Below, in pieces: positions 48,394 through 59,894 of a stretch of 64,000 nucleotides of DNA (positions are counted from its first letter, which is position 1; each line of letters starts with the position of its first letter). Made by a program: the position numbers and the translations under genes. Under the pieces are notes generated by a model. The model was not told the DNA's origin, did no database searches, and saw only the letters and a program-made list of their open reading frames with translations. Origin of the DNA: Agapanthus africanus (Eukaryota > Streptophyta > Magnoliopsida > Asparagales > Amaryllidaceae); the NCBI GenBank assembly GCA_030015575.1, contig JASDDO010000026.1, positions 448,361,096 through 448,425,095 on the forward strand, in the 5' to 3' direction.

Positions 48394-51300
48394 TGTAACA
48401 TTTTAGAAAATATAAAATATTATTTTTGAAATTTAATATTAAAATAATATATTTCCCGAAAACTGCTCTATTTGAGAAATTGGGGTTTTCGAAAAAGAGT
48501 ATAAATATATACCAATAATTGGAAATTAAAATGATTTATTCATTTAATAGTATAATTAAAGGATTTGGCATTTTTAAAATTTATTATATGCAGTTTTGAT
48601 AAAAAAAACCGATTAGTGCACTGCTAATCGCGATTAAGCCAAATCCGCATTTCTACAGTTTTTCATGGCCAGTGCACGATGTCATGTTATATGGTGATTA
48701 CATGTTGTGTTCTTGTGTTATTTTTGATATTTTGTGACTTGGTTTTTTAGTAAAGAGAAAAGGGTAAGAAGAGAAAAGGGTATAAGGGTAATATTGAGAG
48801 AGAGAGTGGGTAAGAATAAGAGACGAGAGAGAGAGGGGATGCCTCATTCTAAACTCCCCCATCATCTTATTCTCCTTCTTCTTCCTCTCTTCTCTCCACC
48901 ATGAACCCCAAGATCCACCTCAAAAACTCTATCAAAACCCTAATTCCCTTTCACAAAAATTGATCCCCTCTACACCCTCGCTACATTGGACCAAGAAAAA
49001 TGAGATTTCAACCACCTTGAGGAGCTAAGGTTTTTCTTGGGTTGCCCAAGTGAGGTAATTTCATCACCTTTAGCATAGTATTTCATTAACTTTACCTTTC
49101 ATGAAAGTTTAGAGGTGAAATTGTGATGTTTAGTGAACCTTGGAAAACCCTAGTAAAGGGTTTGAGTGTTGTTTGAAATTGAGTGATTCCTAGTGGCTGT
49201 TAACTAGACTTGGGTATTGTTTTAATAACCTGGACCAGAGCTTAGAAACCCAAACATGGATTTAGAAACCCTGACATCGGATAAATGTGTTATTTGTGAG
49301 GGTATTTTGGAATCTGGAGCAACCCGGGGACACTAGAAATGATTTTGCAATTACTGGGAGACGTGCATGCACCTAGGAAGCTACCGCCAAGACCTTAGCC
49401 CCAACCACTGCACCAGGGCCGCAGATTTATTCAATCTGGTTGCAAATTGTGGCCAGGCTGGGTTAGAATTGCTTCGTATTTGTTCTGGGGTCCCTTTAGA
49501 TGTAAATTAGACCCTCCATATATGCAGAATTGACCAATTTGGCATAGGGTAAAATCTGGGACCATTTCCATGAGTTGATGCATTGTTTTACGACTTCATT
49601 TTGACTTGATTTTGGTATTTGGTATTGTGTTTCCGTCGTGTGGCATTTGTACGTCAACGACCATGGTTAATTGTCGTGTTTTACACGCGAAGCTATAGGT
49701 TTTGATCTATGAGCGAAACATGTGACGTTTTGGGTTTTTCCGCCTTAATTTTAATACGCATTGCGATTGTCTATTATTGTTGGTACCTTTGCATGGATCC
49801 CGAAGCGATAGAGCGTGGCGTCATCGATTTCGACAAGCTAAGACGAGGTGAGTGGATCTGTATCCACGGGGGAAGTCGGGTGGATGGCGTATAGCACCCC
49901 GCAAAATTTTGGTGGAAACCGATTATAGAATATGGTTAAAGAAACCTAGATTAGGAAACTTGGGTTAGAATGAGATAGCTATGAAACCATATTAGGAACT
50001 AGGGGATAGTTAGAAGTGATATGTTTACTATCATCATAGGATGATGTTTAGCGATATTGCCGTTTAGGGTACTGTAGGACTTAATAGTCGATGTAGATGT
50101 CATCCGAACCATACCTTTTTCTAAAACAAAAAATAGTATGTATCTTTTAAATATATACCTTGAGGGATGTTACGGATTTACAAATGATATCTTTTTATTA
50201 AAAACAACGTAACCCCTATTTTCAAAACTACGATTCACTTTTTTACAAATCTGATTGTATGGTTCGGGTGTGTTTGTTAGATTAGATGCTTATACTTAGT
50301 AGAGATAGAATGTTTATGTAAATTCGATTTGATGTGTGATATAAATGCGATGAAGGAATATAAGACGGATATGATGATATGATGATATGATGATATGTTG
50401 GTATACGGATGCGAGTCAATCGAGATGATTTATACCCTGCCAGTCCCCTGATATGAGATCGTTATGGATGTGACCTGGGACATAGGTACATTGATATATA
50501 TATATATATATAGAATGTTATGAATCATGGATGATACACCGTATGTGATATTAGGCCGTACCCTCATTTGTCCTATTTGATGATAGGATCCCTATTAGCT
50601 TAATGCCGCCGTACGATAATTTTCCGTACGTGATGAGTTGACTTGATGATTGATCCTTACCCTTGACTATAGTTTGTCGTACAATAGATTATACCGTACG
50701 CGATATTTATTTGGCTGGATGCCGATTGATAGATTCACCGACACGATCATGTTGGATACGTATACCCGTCAGCATTTGCATATGTTTTACCTTATGCTGC
50801 CTTCACGTTATTCGCATTGCATCTCTTATACCTGTGATAGTACACCTGCACCATTATCGATGATGTGCATGTTACACGTACACAGATTGTAGGCTCACAC
50901 ACTTCATCATCGAAAATTGCCATGTCACTATACAGTAGGATTGCTGCATCATGATATGACTCTTCGCATAACATGCTTACATATACATTGCTATATCCAT
51001 ACTTGCGCACATATAATTGTATATTCATATTGGTGCACATATACATTGATACATCTATACTTGCGGATATACACATTTGTATATCCATATTGGTGCACAT
51101 ATACATTGATACATCCATACTTGCGCACATACACATTGTATATTCATATTGGTGCACATATATTTTGATACATCTATACTTGCGGATATACAAATTTGTA
51201 TATCAATTTTGGTGCACATATACATTGATACATCCATACTTCTGCACATACACATTGTATATTCATATTAGTGCACATATATATTGATACATCTATACTT

Positions 51301-53419
51301 GCGGATATACACATTTGTATATCCATATTGGTGCACATATATATTGATACATCCATACTTGCGCACATACACATTATATATTCATATTGGTGCACATATA
51401 TATTGATACATCTATACTTGCGGATATACACATTTGTATATCCATATTGGTGCACATATACATTGATACATCCATACTTGCGCACATACACATTGTATAT
51501 TCATATTGGTGCACTTATACATTGATACATCTATACTTGCGGATATACACATTTGTATATCCGTATTGGTGCACATATACATTGATACATCTATACTTGC
51601 GGATATACACATTTGTATATCCATATTGGTGCACATATACATTGATACATCTATACTTGCGCATATGCACATTGCATGCCCATATTGGCACATATACACA
51701 TTGGTACCTCTATACTTGCGCATATACATATTGTGCCTACATAGATAACTGGTTTTATTGGAAAATTGGGAACAACATGTTATATTTAAAAACTGGAATC
51801 ATTTTTAAAGAGCGGTTTTCCCTTGATATGTCATATCAATGTTCCATGTTGCATGATACACGGATATGCTCGCATTTCTTTTATATGTCGCATACATCAT
51901 GCTCTATTACTTTACGCATTGAGATATGCTGTTTTCATGAGATTTCTAGATTTGAGAACTGTGGATATTTCAAAAGAGATTATGTGTTGTTTTTAAAAAC
52001 CCGGTTTCTCTTGATATGATATTTCAGTGCGTCCGCCATATGTTTTCTCGGTTCTGAGAGCGACATGTGAAACCCGATTCGAAGAGCTGGATGAGGCAGA
52101 TTGCGGGTACATGGTGGACCCGGTATGGTACCCCAGGGCGAGAATGGATCGCTGTGCAGTAGACGGTGAGCCTGGCAGAGGGACTACTACCTACCGGTGA
52201 TAGTATTTGGGCTCGGCGGATATCCGGAGGATACCGACCGGAGTCGAGAGATGATATGGGCCGATCCGGACTGACGGAGCCCGTGGGCCGATCCGAACTG
52301 ACGGAACCCGATATTTGAGGATTTACGTGCCGATACTAGGCACGGTTTCCATGATGTTTTTGAGTGTCGATACTAGGCACTCACGTTCCATGATTTTGAT
52401 GTGTCGTGAGGGACACCGTTGATATATATATCCGCATACGTTCATGCACACTCTTTTGTGATATTTACGTGCATACATATATTGATTATATGGGTGGATG
52501 AGATCCACATGCTTACATACATTGATTATATGGGTGGACGAGATCCACGTGCATACATGCATTGATTATTACTGTTGGATGTTTTCCGCATGCATATAGG
52601 TATTGACTACCTCTTTGGCACATATACAGACCCGGTCATCCTAGATTTCATAGTATTATCTTTATGATATAGTTGACCTAGGAGTCGTTGTTTATTCGAT
52701 TTCTATCTGTTGATATTTTTCTATTCACGAGTTGGCAACTCACCCCCGTTGTGCCACAGTTCTTGCAGGTTGACCGCTTGGATCAGTAGCGGCTTTGTTG
52801 GCGCACAGTTGCATTCCGGTGTTTTGCAGTGGTAGGTGGTACATTTGTATCATACCCACTCTTGTATTATATTTCATATTGTATCTAGTTAACTCCATCA
52901 ATCAATCAAAATTTGTAAATTGTATAATCAATGTGACTTAGTGAGACTTGTAATCACGAGATTTGAGCGATGGGTTTTATATTCACTTTTGGGATTATGT
53001 CTTGCTCATTTCTTTACCTTTTGTGGTGAACTTCGCCGTTGGGCGTCGTATACTTATATATATTGTCTTGCGTTGTTGTGAAACGTCGTTTGGCGAAGAG
53101 CTAGCTCCCGCTTGGGGATGCATTTATTCTTATTACGTATTTGTGGTTTTGGATCAAAATATACAAAGGAGGTGCTGCCAAAATTTTTTAAAAAGACGAA
53201 ACATGTTTTCAGACTAGTAAATTTCACTTGCATCATTCATGTTTCTTTTCTATGCATTAAGTAAACTCGATTTCATTATACCTTATTTCAAAACTTCACC
53301 TCCTTTATTTTTCTTAAAAGATTTAGATTTCTGGGTTTCAGCTTACTTGAATTCCGTTATGCCTTTCGACATTGCGTGATTCAAGTGCTGGTCATGAGCT
53401 AATTTTTCGGGTCGTGACA
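48394..53419 (+). repeat. 3' LTR of the Tekay-like element, intact, 5 kb
   Basis: 5026 bp from TGTAACATTTTAG to GGGTCGTGACA. It contains an AT-rich start, a GA/TC-rich stretch near 48770-48900, the exon-like cassette near 49789-49853, a TA repeat near 50502, the minisatellite 50960-51745, the empty site for C near 51878, and a 40-bp tandem repeat near 52470-52580. No protein gene. Confidence 0.92.
50960..51745 (+). repeat. Minisatellite, alternating 60/59-bp units (3' LTR copy)
   Basis: About 12-13 units of the array described at 19410, here uninterrupted. The unit order near the right end has two 60-bp-type units in a row, so the alternation is not perfect. Long frames on both strands (50792-51193 minus, 51387-52019 plus) arise from the repeat. 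Confidence 0.93.
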
Positions 53420-54682
53420 GTTGTGTTTGCGCGTCGGTATGATCAGGGTCTAGGCTTGGTAGTTGTGTCGCTTTGCATTCCTAGCTAGGGTCGTGCCGAG
53501 GTCGTTCGTGTCTTTGTATAGCTTTTGCTCTTGAGTTGGTTTCGTAGGGTCGCTACCCGCGTTATCCACTTGACGAACACTTGAGAGTACACTTGGAGTT
53601 GGTGTGTCGGTCAAACGTAATTTGTACGTGTTATTGGTCGATTGCTAATATATACTTGTCATATTGTTATATGCTTTCAGGATCGCAGGCAGGGTCTTCG
53701 GGCACTGCGAAGAGGGGAAAGCGAGTTGTTGGCTTTACATAGCCAGGATTGTTAGTGAGTACATTTAACATCTACAGGGGAATCACCCGCATGGCGTTAT
53801 GCGTCTGGGCTAGAGATGTCATGATATTGTCGCATATTCTATTTCATATATAGAGTTGCGCATACACCATATTGCCTAGTTATTTCTTATGCTTGGACTT
53901 GTACCCTTAGGACATTGCACTATTATTGACGGCTCATGTTGCACGAGCACTGATTGTATACCACACACACCGTCAATAATTTCCATGACAAGTACAACAC
54001 ACATACCTATATGATATTGTTTGGTTAGGGACATTGAGACATTGATTCATATTTCTTTATGCACATGACATACAGCATACCTGTATACCTACATTCTTAC
54101 ACATATGCCTTGACATGCTTACATGCTAGTTACCATTAGTGATAGGTATATTTCACACGTAATGACATAACTACATGTAAACCATGCATACATACTTCAC
54201 TTATACTTGGAGGGTATTACACCATTATTGATAGTTAGATACGCATATCTTGCTATGCCAACATGGTTACGCATACCTGGCTATAGCTACATGTTCACCT
54301 TTATTTGATGTTATATAGACTTGGAGGAATTTAGGAACCCCATGATATATATATTAACTTGTTGCAGTTAAATAGTGGTTTTTCCTTTACATGCTCATAT
54401 TACTGTTTCATGTTGCATATATTACATTCATGGACTTCATATGATGTTCTCTGATATTTTTACTCCTAAGTATATATAACAGTGGAATTGGGCGCTGTTA
54501 TACATGCCTATATACATATATTAGTGGAATGGGATGCTAATATATGTGTATTGATTCGTGCATTTATATTTCTTCATTACTTGATGTTTTCTGGATTTGA
54601 GAACCGTAGTGGTTTCATGAAATTATGCAAGTATTCTTATTCTTTACTTGATATTTGTATGAATCCACTCAGAGATTTGTTT

Positions 54683-54915
54683 TAATACCGATACGGGATC
54701 GAGAGTGTCGATGTTAGGCACTTAAGATTCGAAGGACTTATAATACCGATACAGGATCGAGAGTGTCAGTGTTTGGCACTTAAGATTCGAAGGACGTATA
54801 ATACCGATACGGGATCGAGAGTGTCTGTGTTTGGCACTTAAGATTCGAAGGACGTATAAATCTGTTTTGGATCATAAGTGTCGATGTTGGGCTCTTAGGA
54901 TTGTTGTTTTGGATC
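54683..54915 (+). repeat. 58-bp tandem repeat, about four units
   Basis: Units starting TAATACCGATACGGGATC and containing AAGATTCGAAGGAC; the last unit is diverged. Looser 30-60 bp repeats with GACTTGATATTGG continue to about 55150. Confidence 0.85.
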
Positions 54916-55284
54916 TTGAGTGTCGGTGTTTGGAACTTAGGATTCGCTGAGACTTATCGGATATATGAGAATTACTTGATATTGGACACTTAGGATATAC
55001 GAGATTTACTTGATAATTGGATATAGAATATATATATGATTGACTTGATATTGGATACATGATATATGAGACTGACTTGATATTGTACATTCAGGATATA
55101 TGAGATTTAGTTGATATTGTACATTCAGGATTTATGAGACTTACATGATATGAAAGCCAATTTGGGGGATGATTTGAGGAAATTGGGATTTGGATTGTCT
55201 TGATGGACTTTGGGTCCTACCACGATGTCAGGATTCCATGGGAATGGCATGTTTTACCCCATACTCCACATTTATTTTATATGC

Positions 55285-55490
55285 ATTTCTTCATGTATTA
55301 GTTGTACCTGCTAGACTACCTTTCATGACTTTTGCATATATACATTGTCATATCATTGCTTCATGTATTAGTAGTACCTGATAGAGTACCTTACATGAAT
55401 GTTGCTTACATATTATCATATTATTGCTTCATGTATTAGTTGTACCTGCTAGTATACCTTTCATGACTATTGCATACATATGACCTTTTA
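55285..55490 (+). repeat. 69-bp tandem repeat, three units
   Basis: Units with TTCATGTATTAGTTGTACC and TACCTTTCATGAC. Confidence 0.85.
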
Positions 55491-56099
55491 TTGATATTAG
55501 CTTGCCTATGTAAGATTCGCGCTGTACGTGTATACTTGCGATTACCTGCATATGTTATTTACTATTCACGAGTTGGCAACTCACCCCCATTGTGCCACAG
55601 TGTTTTGCTGGTTGTTCTCCAGAGTAGTCGAGGCAGGATATTCATCTATCTTATCATCTTTTGCTGCGGATGCCGCTTCGGCTCATAGTGTGCAGTTTTT
55701 CTTAGGTGGGTTTTGCGGTTATCCAATGTTGCTTATGGTATATTCCTTGTATCCATGTACTCTCCATCTAATATTATCTTGTATGACTTAGAGACTTAAT
55801 GTGAGGACGATATTGTATGTTTTTATGACTTGGATGTCTTTTATGCAGTTTTACTTATATTTATGTTGTACCCATTTTTGGGGTTGGTATTTACAAAGGA
55901 GGTGCTGCCGAAATTTTTAAGAAAATAAAGTTGGACTTTAAAGAATTTGGTTTGAGATTTCAAAAGTTTTGAAAATGCTATTATCACTTACTACTTTTGA
56001 TGGTTTAGATTGGTGGGTTTTCGACTTACTTAAATTACATTACGCCCGTAGACGTTGCGTAGTTTAAGGGCCGTCACGTGCCAATTTCGGGTCATGACA

Positions 56100-56974
56100 C
56101 ACATTTTCCGAAACTTTCGGTAGAGTCTCCTTTGTAAATACTTGCCCCAAACGAGTACAAAAAAAGAATATATGTACGTCATGAAATAAGGCATCCCCAA
56201 GCAAGAGCTAGCTCTTCGCCAAAGGCGGACTCACAATCACACGCAATATATATCATCGCCGTGCAAAATAAGCATAAAAAGGCACAAAGTAATAAAGCAT
56301 CATGTCGGCTCAAGTGTGCTCGACCCCAAAGAAACAACATATATGTACACAAATCTCACTGTCTCATCTTTAGGTCACAAATACAATAGTACAAGTGGTA
56401 GCTACGGTAGATGGAGTACACTAGATACAATACTGATACAAGGTGGAAACAAAATAACCCCGCAACCCACATACGAACAATGCTGTGAGTCCAAGCAAAA
56501 AGGAGCAAATGAGGAGTTGCGCCCGCCGCTACTGTGCTAACGGGTCGGACCTGCAAAACACTGTGGCACGACGGGGATAAACTACCAACTCGTGAGTAAT
56601 AAGTAACATCTAATAAGGCTATCGTAAGCATGTACACAATTACGTCACAGCCTACATATACTATTATGATGCGATGCACTAGTATGTATGCAACATTAAT
56701 GCAATAAAAAACACGAGATCTGACTGTGTTTAGCATGGGAAATCTGTATTCTTATCTTAGTAAAACTTCTGTAATTTGATTGTAGTATCATCAATGAAAT
56801 CAATCGAAATCGGTATCCAGAATCGACACCAAATATGAATATCTCAAATATCGCGGGCTCTGGCAACCTGGACTGGACCATATCATCAAATCTCGGGCTC
56901 CGGCAATCCGGACTGGCCCATATCATCATAACTCAAGACTACGTCGGTATCCTCTGGATATCCGCCGCGTCACC
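56100..56974 (-). mobile_element. Tekay-type LTR fragment, minus strand
   Basis: The reverse complement matches the Tekay LTR interval around 43720-44720, including TCCGGCAATCCGGACTGG and the AGCTAGCTCTTCGCC segment near 56205. Both ends are truncated. Together with 53420-56099 it forms a tail-to-tail pair. Confidence 0.75.
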
Positions 56975-57702
56975 TATTAGGTATGCATATGCCCTAGAGG
57001 CCATTATTGTACATATGATGTATATTGTAATGGATGCTTGGATATATATAGAGAGGACTTTCTTGCTCGACATGATAGTATGCTATCCGGTTTCACTTTG
57101 TCTAAACATGTTGACTTGTATTGTGTTACTGTCTTGCTCTCACATGTTGATAAAACCCTTAGGATATATACTTGACTACTAGGACTATGATGCAGATCAT
57201 ACTAGTGGGGCCAGGGTGGTCCAAAAGTACATCCTATAATAGTTCCTAGTCGATGGTGTATAGAGACAGGGCATCGATACTCCAGAGTAGACTAGTGTAT
57301 ACACCTCTTGACCCATATGATGGGCAATGGATGATCCCACATCCATTGGTGTATGACATGAAAGATGGTATACGGTTGTTCAGTGGTGACTGGGTACACA
57401 GAACGGAATCGCCGAGAACTCCTAGATGGTATTATACCTATCGTCAGATAGCAGTTCTCTGGTGACACTGGTACAGGTTAGTCTGTAGACCCGAGATCGA
57501 TATTGAGTCTTGTGTGATTCCCACTGTTCTTTGATTTACACCTTACCACGTTCACGAGAACGTGCAAAACGGTGGCTTTGGGTTCAGTCCCGAATCACAT
57601 GGAGGCAATGAGCGATAGGAGGGGTTTCGTCTCTCCCGATATTGGGAGTTGATGTTGCGCTGTGTTTGATTGGCTATAACTGGAAGTCTCTAGACAGGGC
57701 TG
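56975..57702 (+). mobile_element. Copia-family LTR E, split by element D
   Basis: Starts TATTAGGTATGCATATGCC (first G lost) and follows the family LTR to ...GGAAGTCTCTAGACAGGGCTG, where D begins. Its remaining 1.5 kb should lie beyond D, outside the window. Confidence 0.82.
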
Positions 57703-59881
57703 TGTTAGTTATATGTATTACCTAGAGGCCATTACTGTACATATGATGTATATTGTAATGGATGCTTGGACATATATAGGGAGGACTTTCTTGCTCGACA
57801 TGATAGTATGCTATCTGGTTGTACTTTATCTTAACATGTACTATGATTGTCCCTATGTTACATGTTGATAAAGCCCTTAGGATATATACTCGACTACTGG
57901 AACTATGATGAGATCATACTAGTGGGGCCACGGTAGTCGACGAGTACATCCTATAACTGTTCCTAGTCGAGGGTGTATCGAGACAGGGCATCGATACACC
58001 AGAGTAGACTAGCGTATACGCATCTTGACCCATATGATGGGCGATGGATGATCCCATATGCATCGGTGTTTGACATCAAGGATGGTGTACGGGTGCTCAG
58101 TAGAGACTGGGTACACTGGACGGACTCGCCGAGAACTCCCAGATGGTATTATACCTCACGTCAGATGGCAGTTCTCTAGTGATACTGGTACAGGTTAGTC
58201 TGTAGATCCAAGATCATCATAAAGTCTTGTGTGATTCCCACTGTGCTTTGATTTCTATCATACCACGTCTAAGAGGGCGTACAAAAAGGTGGCTTTTGGG
58301 TACAGTCCCAAATCACATGGAGGCAATGAGCGATAGGAGGGGATTCGTCTCTCCCGGTATAGGGAGTTGATGTGGCGCTGTGTTCGATTGGCTATAACTG
58401 GAAGTCCCTGGCCAGGGTTACTGAGATTTGCTGGTAAGTGTTATCAGTAGTTTCACGAACTGTTATAGACCTCATATCGACACGACTTATCAAGCTACTG
58501 GGGTCTGACGTATACCACCCATAGGCGAGGTATGCGACATATCAGACGACGAGACCGGACTGTACGGGAGTGTTACTAATTGGATTTGCAGGGAAATGTA
58601 CAGGCTTGCTTGTTGATCTTCTGATCGCTCAATACCTAGGTGGCTGTTACGTTTAGCTGACCGCTTGCAGCTTGTGGGTGTTTGATATGATCATCACCTG
58701 CTATCGGCGTATTGACGATTCTTTAGAGTCCTACACAAAGGTTTCTTGACTCAGGCAAAACGGAGTAAGGGCACATATGTGATATGTGCAGGACTGAGGA
58801 TAATGCAATATGAGATGCCGTATTATATTCTCGCGTTATTTTGATATGAGCCGGATCATCGGATCAAGTGTTGATTCGATAAATTGGTACATGATATATT
58901 AGTCGGTTATATTCGATATAGCCGGATTTTCGGATCAAGTGTTGATTGGATAATTTAATGTATAATAATATATATGATATATTGAATTACATTATCTAAT
59001 ATGGCTCTCTTTATTTATTCATTTTCTCACCGGGTAATACATTGATATATATGCGATATATGTTAATTGTATTATTTTCTTTTGTTACAAATATATATTA
59101 TATATGTGATATATAGTATTGTAACATGATATAATTACTAATGCAACATGTTTAGTGGAGATTAAATAAGGTTAGGGTTTGAATTGGGTTAGTTCTTTCA
59201 TGAACTTTATAGAAGCTTTTCTTTTGTTTTGTGCTAAGATATTATGGTTGATATTTTAGTGACTCATTATTAACCCAACCCAAACCCTTCACCCTTGGTT
59301 ATGTCTCTACATGGGTTAGCCTCTTCATAGACTACCATGGTTGCATTATTAATCATTATGATAATTTTCATTATTCATCACAAAAGGATTCTTCTTCTTC
59401 TTCCTTGAGTTCTTAATGGAAAAGCTTACTAGCTTTTTCATTAGTGATGATTTTGAGTGAGATTATGAAAATAAATGAGAGCTAAAATCCTACTTCATTA
59501 TCCTAATCTGTCCTAGCCATTTAGATATGGGTGTTCACTTCATTTGTGAGTGAGAGCTTATGTTAAAGAAACTTCAAGGTAGATAATCTTAGTTATCAAA
59601 GATCGGAAGCAAGTTTGCATCATTCTCTTCGTGGAGCCTCTCTAGAGTCCGAGTATATGATGATCACAGCGAAGGGACCTCAACACAGAGCTTATGAAGT
59701 GAAGGACCGGACTACAAAGGTTGTAATCCCAAACTCTTAGATGTTAAAGTGTTTAGCATGTTATGTTTCGCCTAGTCTCTAGTTTAAGGATTTTGTTTAG
59801 GGTTGTTCGGCACGGCTAAAATTTTAATCGGGCATGGTTGATGTCTTGTAGAACCTTATTATAGTGCCTAGTAACCCTACA
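57703..59881 (+). repeat. 5' LTR of D
   Basis: 2179 bp, TGTTAGTTATATG to AACCCTACA. TCAA-GTG-TTGA inverted repeats at 58864-58874 and 58935-58945. Confidence 0.93.
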
Positions 59882-59882
59882 G

Positions 59883-59894
59883 TGGTATCAGAGC
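59883..59894 (+). other. Primer-binding site of D, tRNA-iMet type
   Basis: TGGTATCAGAGC, an exact match to the initiator tRNA-Met complement. Confidence 0.92.

Larger units (their letters stand above)
17938..53419 (+). mobile_element. Tekay/Del-like gypsy element with two nested copia elements
   Basis: It has a 5' LTR in pieces (17938-19875, 32470-33023, 43396-44937), a PBS 44942-44953, a short internal region, a PPT 48381-48393 and a 3' LTR 48394-53419. The LTR ends GGGTCGTGACA and the 3' LTR starts TGTAACATTTT after AAGGGGGGAAAAT, the signature of plant chromoviruses of the Tekay/Del type. The 5' LTR lacks its first 1.1 kb, lost at the junction with element A. No recognisable pol is left in the 3.4-kb internal region, so this copy is non-autonomous or heavily deleted. 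The lineage is inferred from LTR ends and size. Confidence 0.8.
53420..56099 (+). mobile_element. Older Tekay-type LTR, right part
   Basis: Diverged sequence with the same order of landmarks as the Tekay LTR: a CACACACCGTCAAT-like stretch, GTTGGCAACTCACCCC near 55571, AAAGGAGGTGCTGCC near 55896, and a CGGGTCATGACA end at 56099. The Tekay-like element appears to have inserted here at 53420. It carries local tandem repeats at 54683-54915 and 55285-55490. No PBS follows its end. Confidence 0.75.

Noticed and set aside
50792-52019. Long open frames on both strands rich in Ile, Tyr, His and Cys (also 19356-19934 and 32301-33046)
   Set aside because: They follow the 60/59-bp minisatellite exactly; a unit divisible by three and lacking stops keeps frames open. 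No start context, family match or independent conservation.
54683-55490. Short regularly repeated units that might be a CRISPR array
   Set aside because: The whole units repeat with no variable spacers, in a plant LTR; these are plain tandem repeats.
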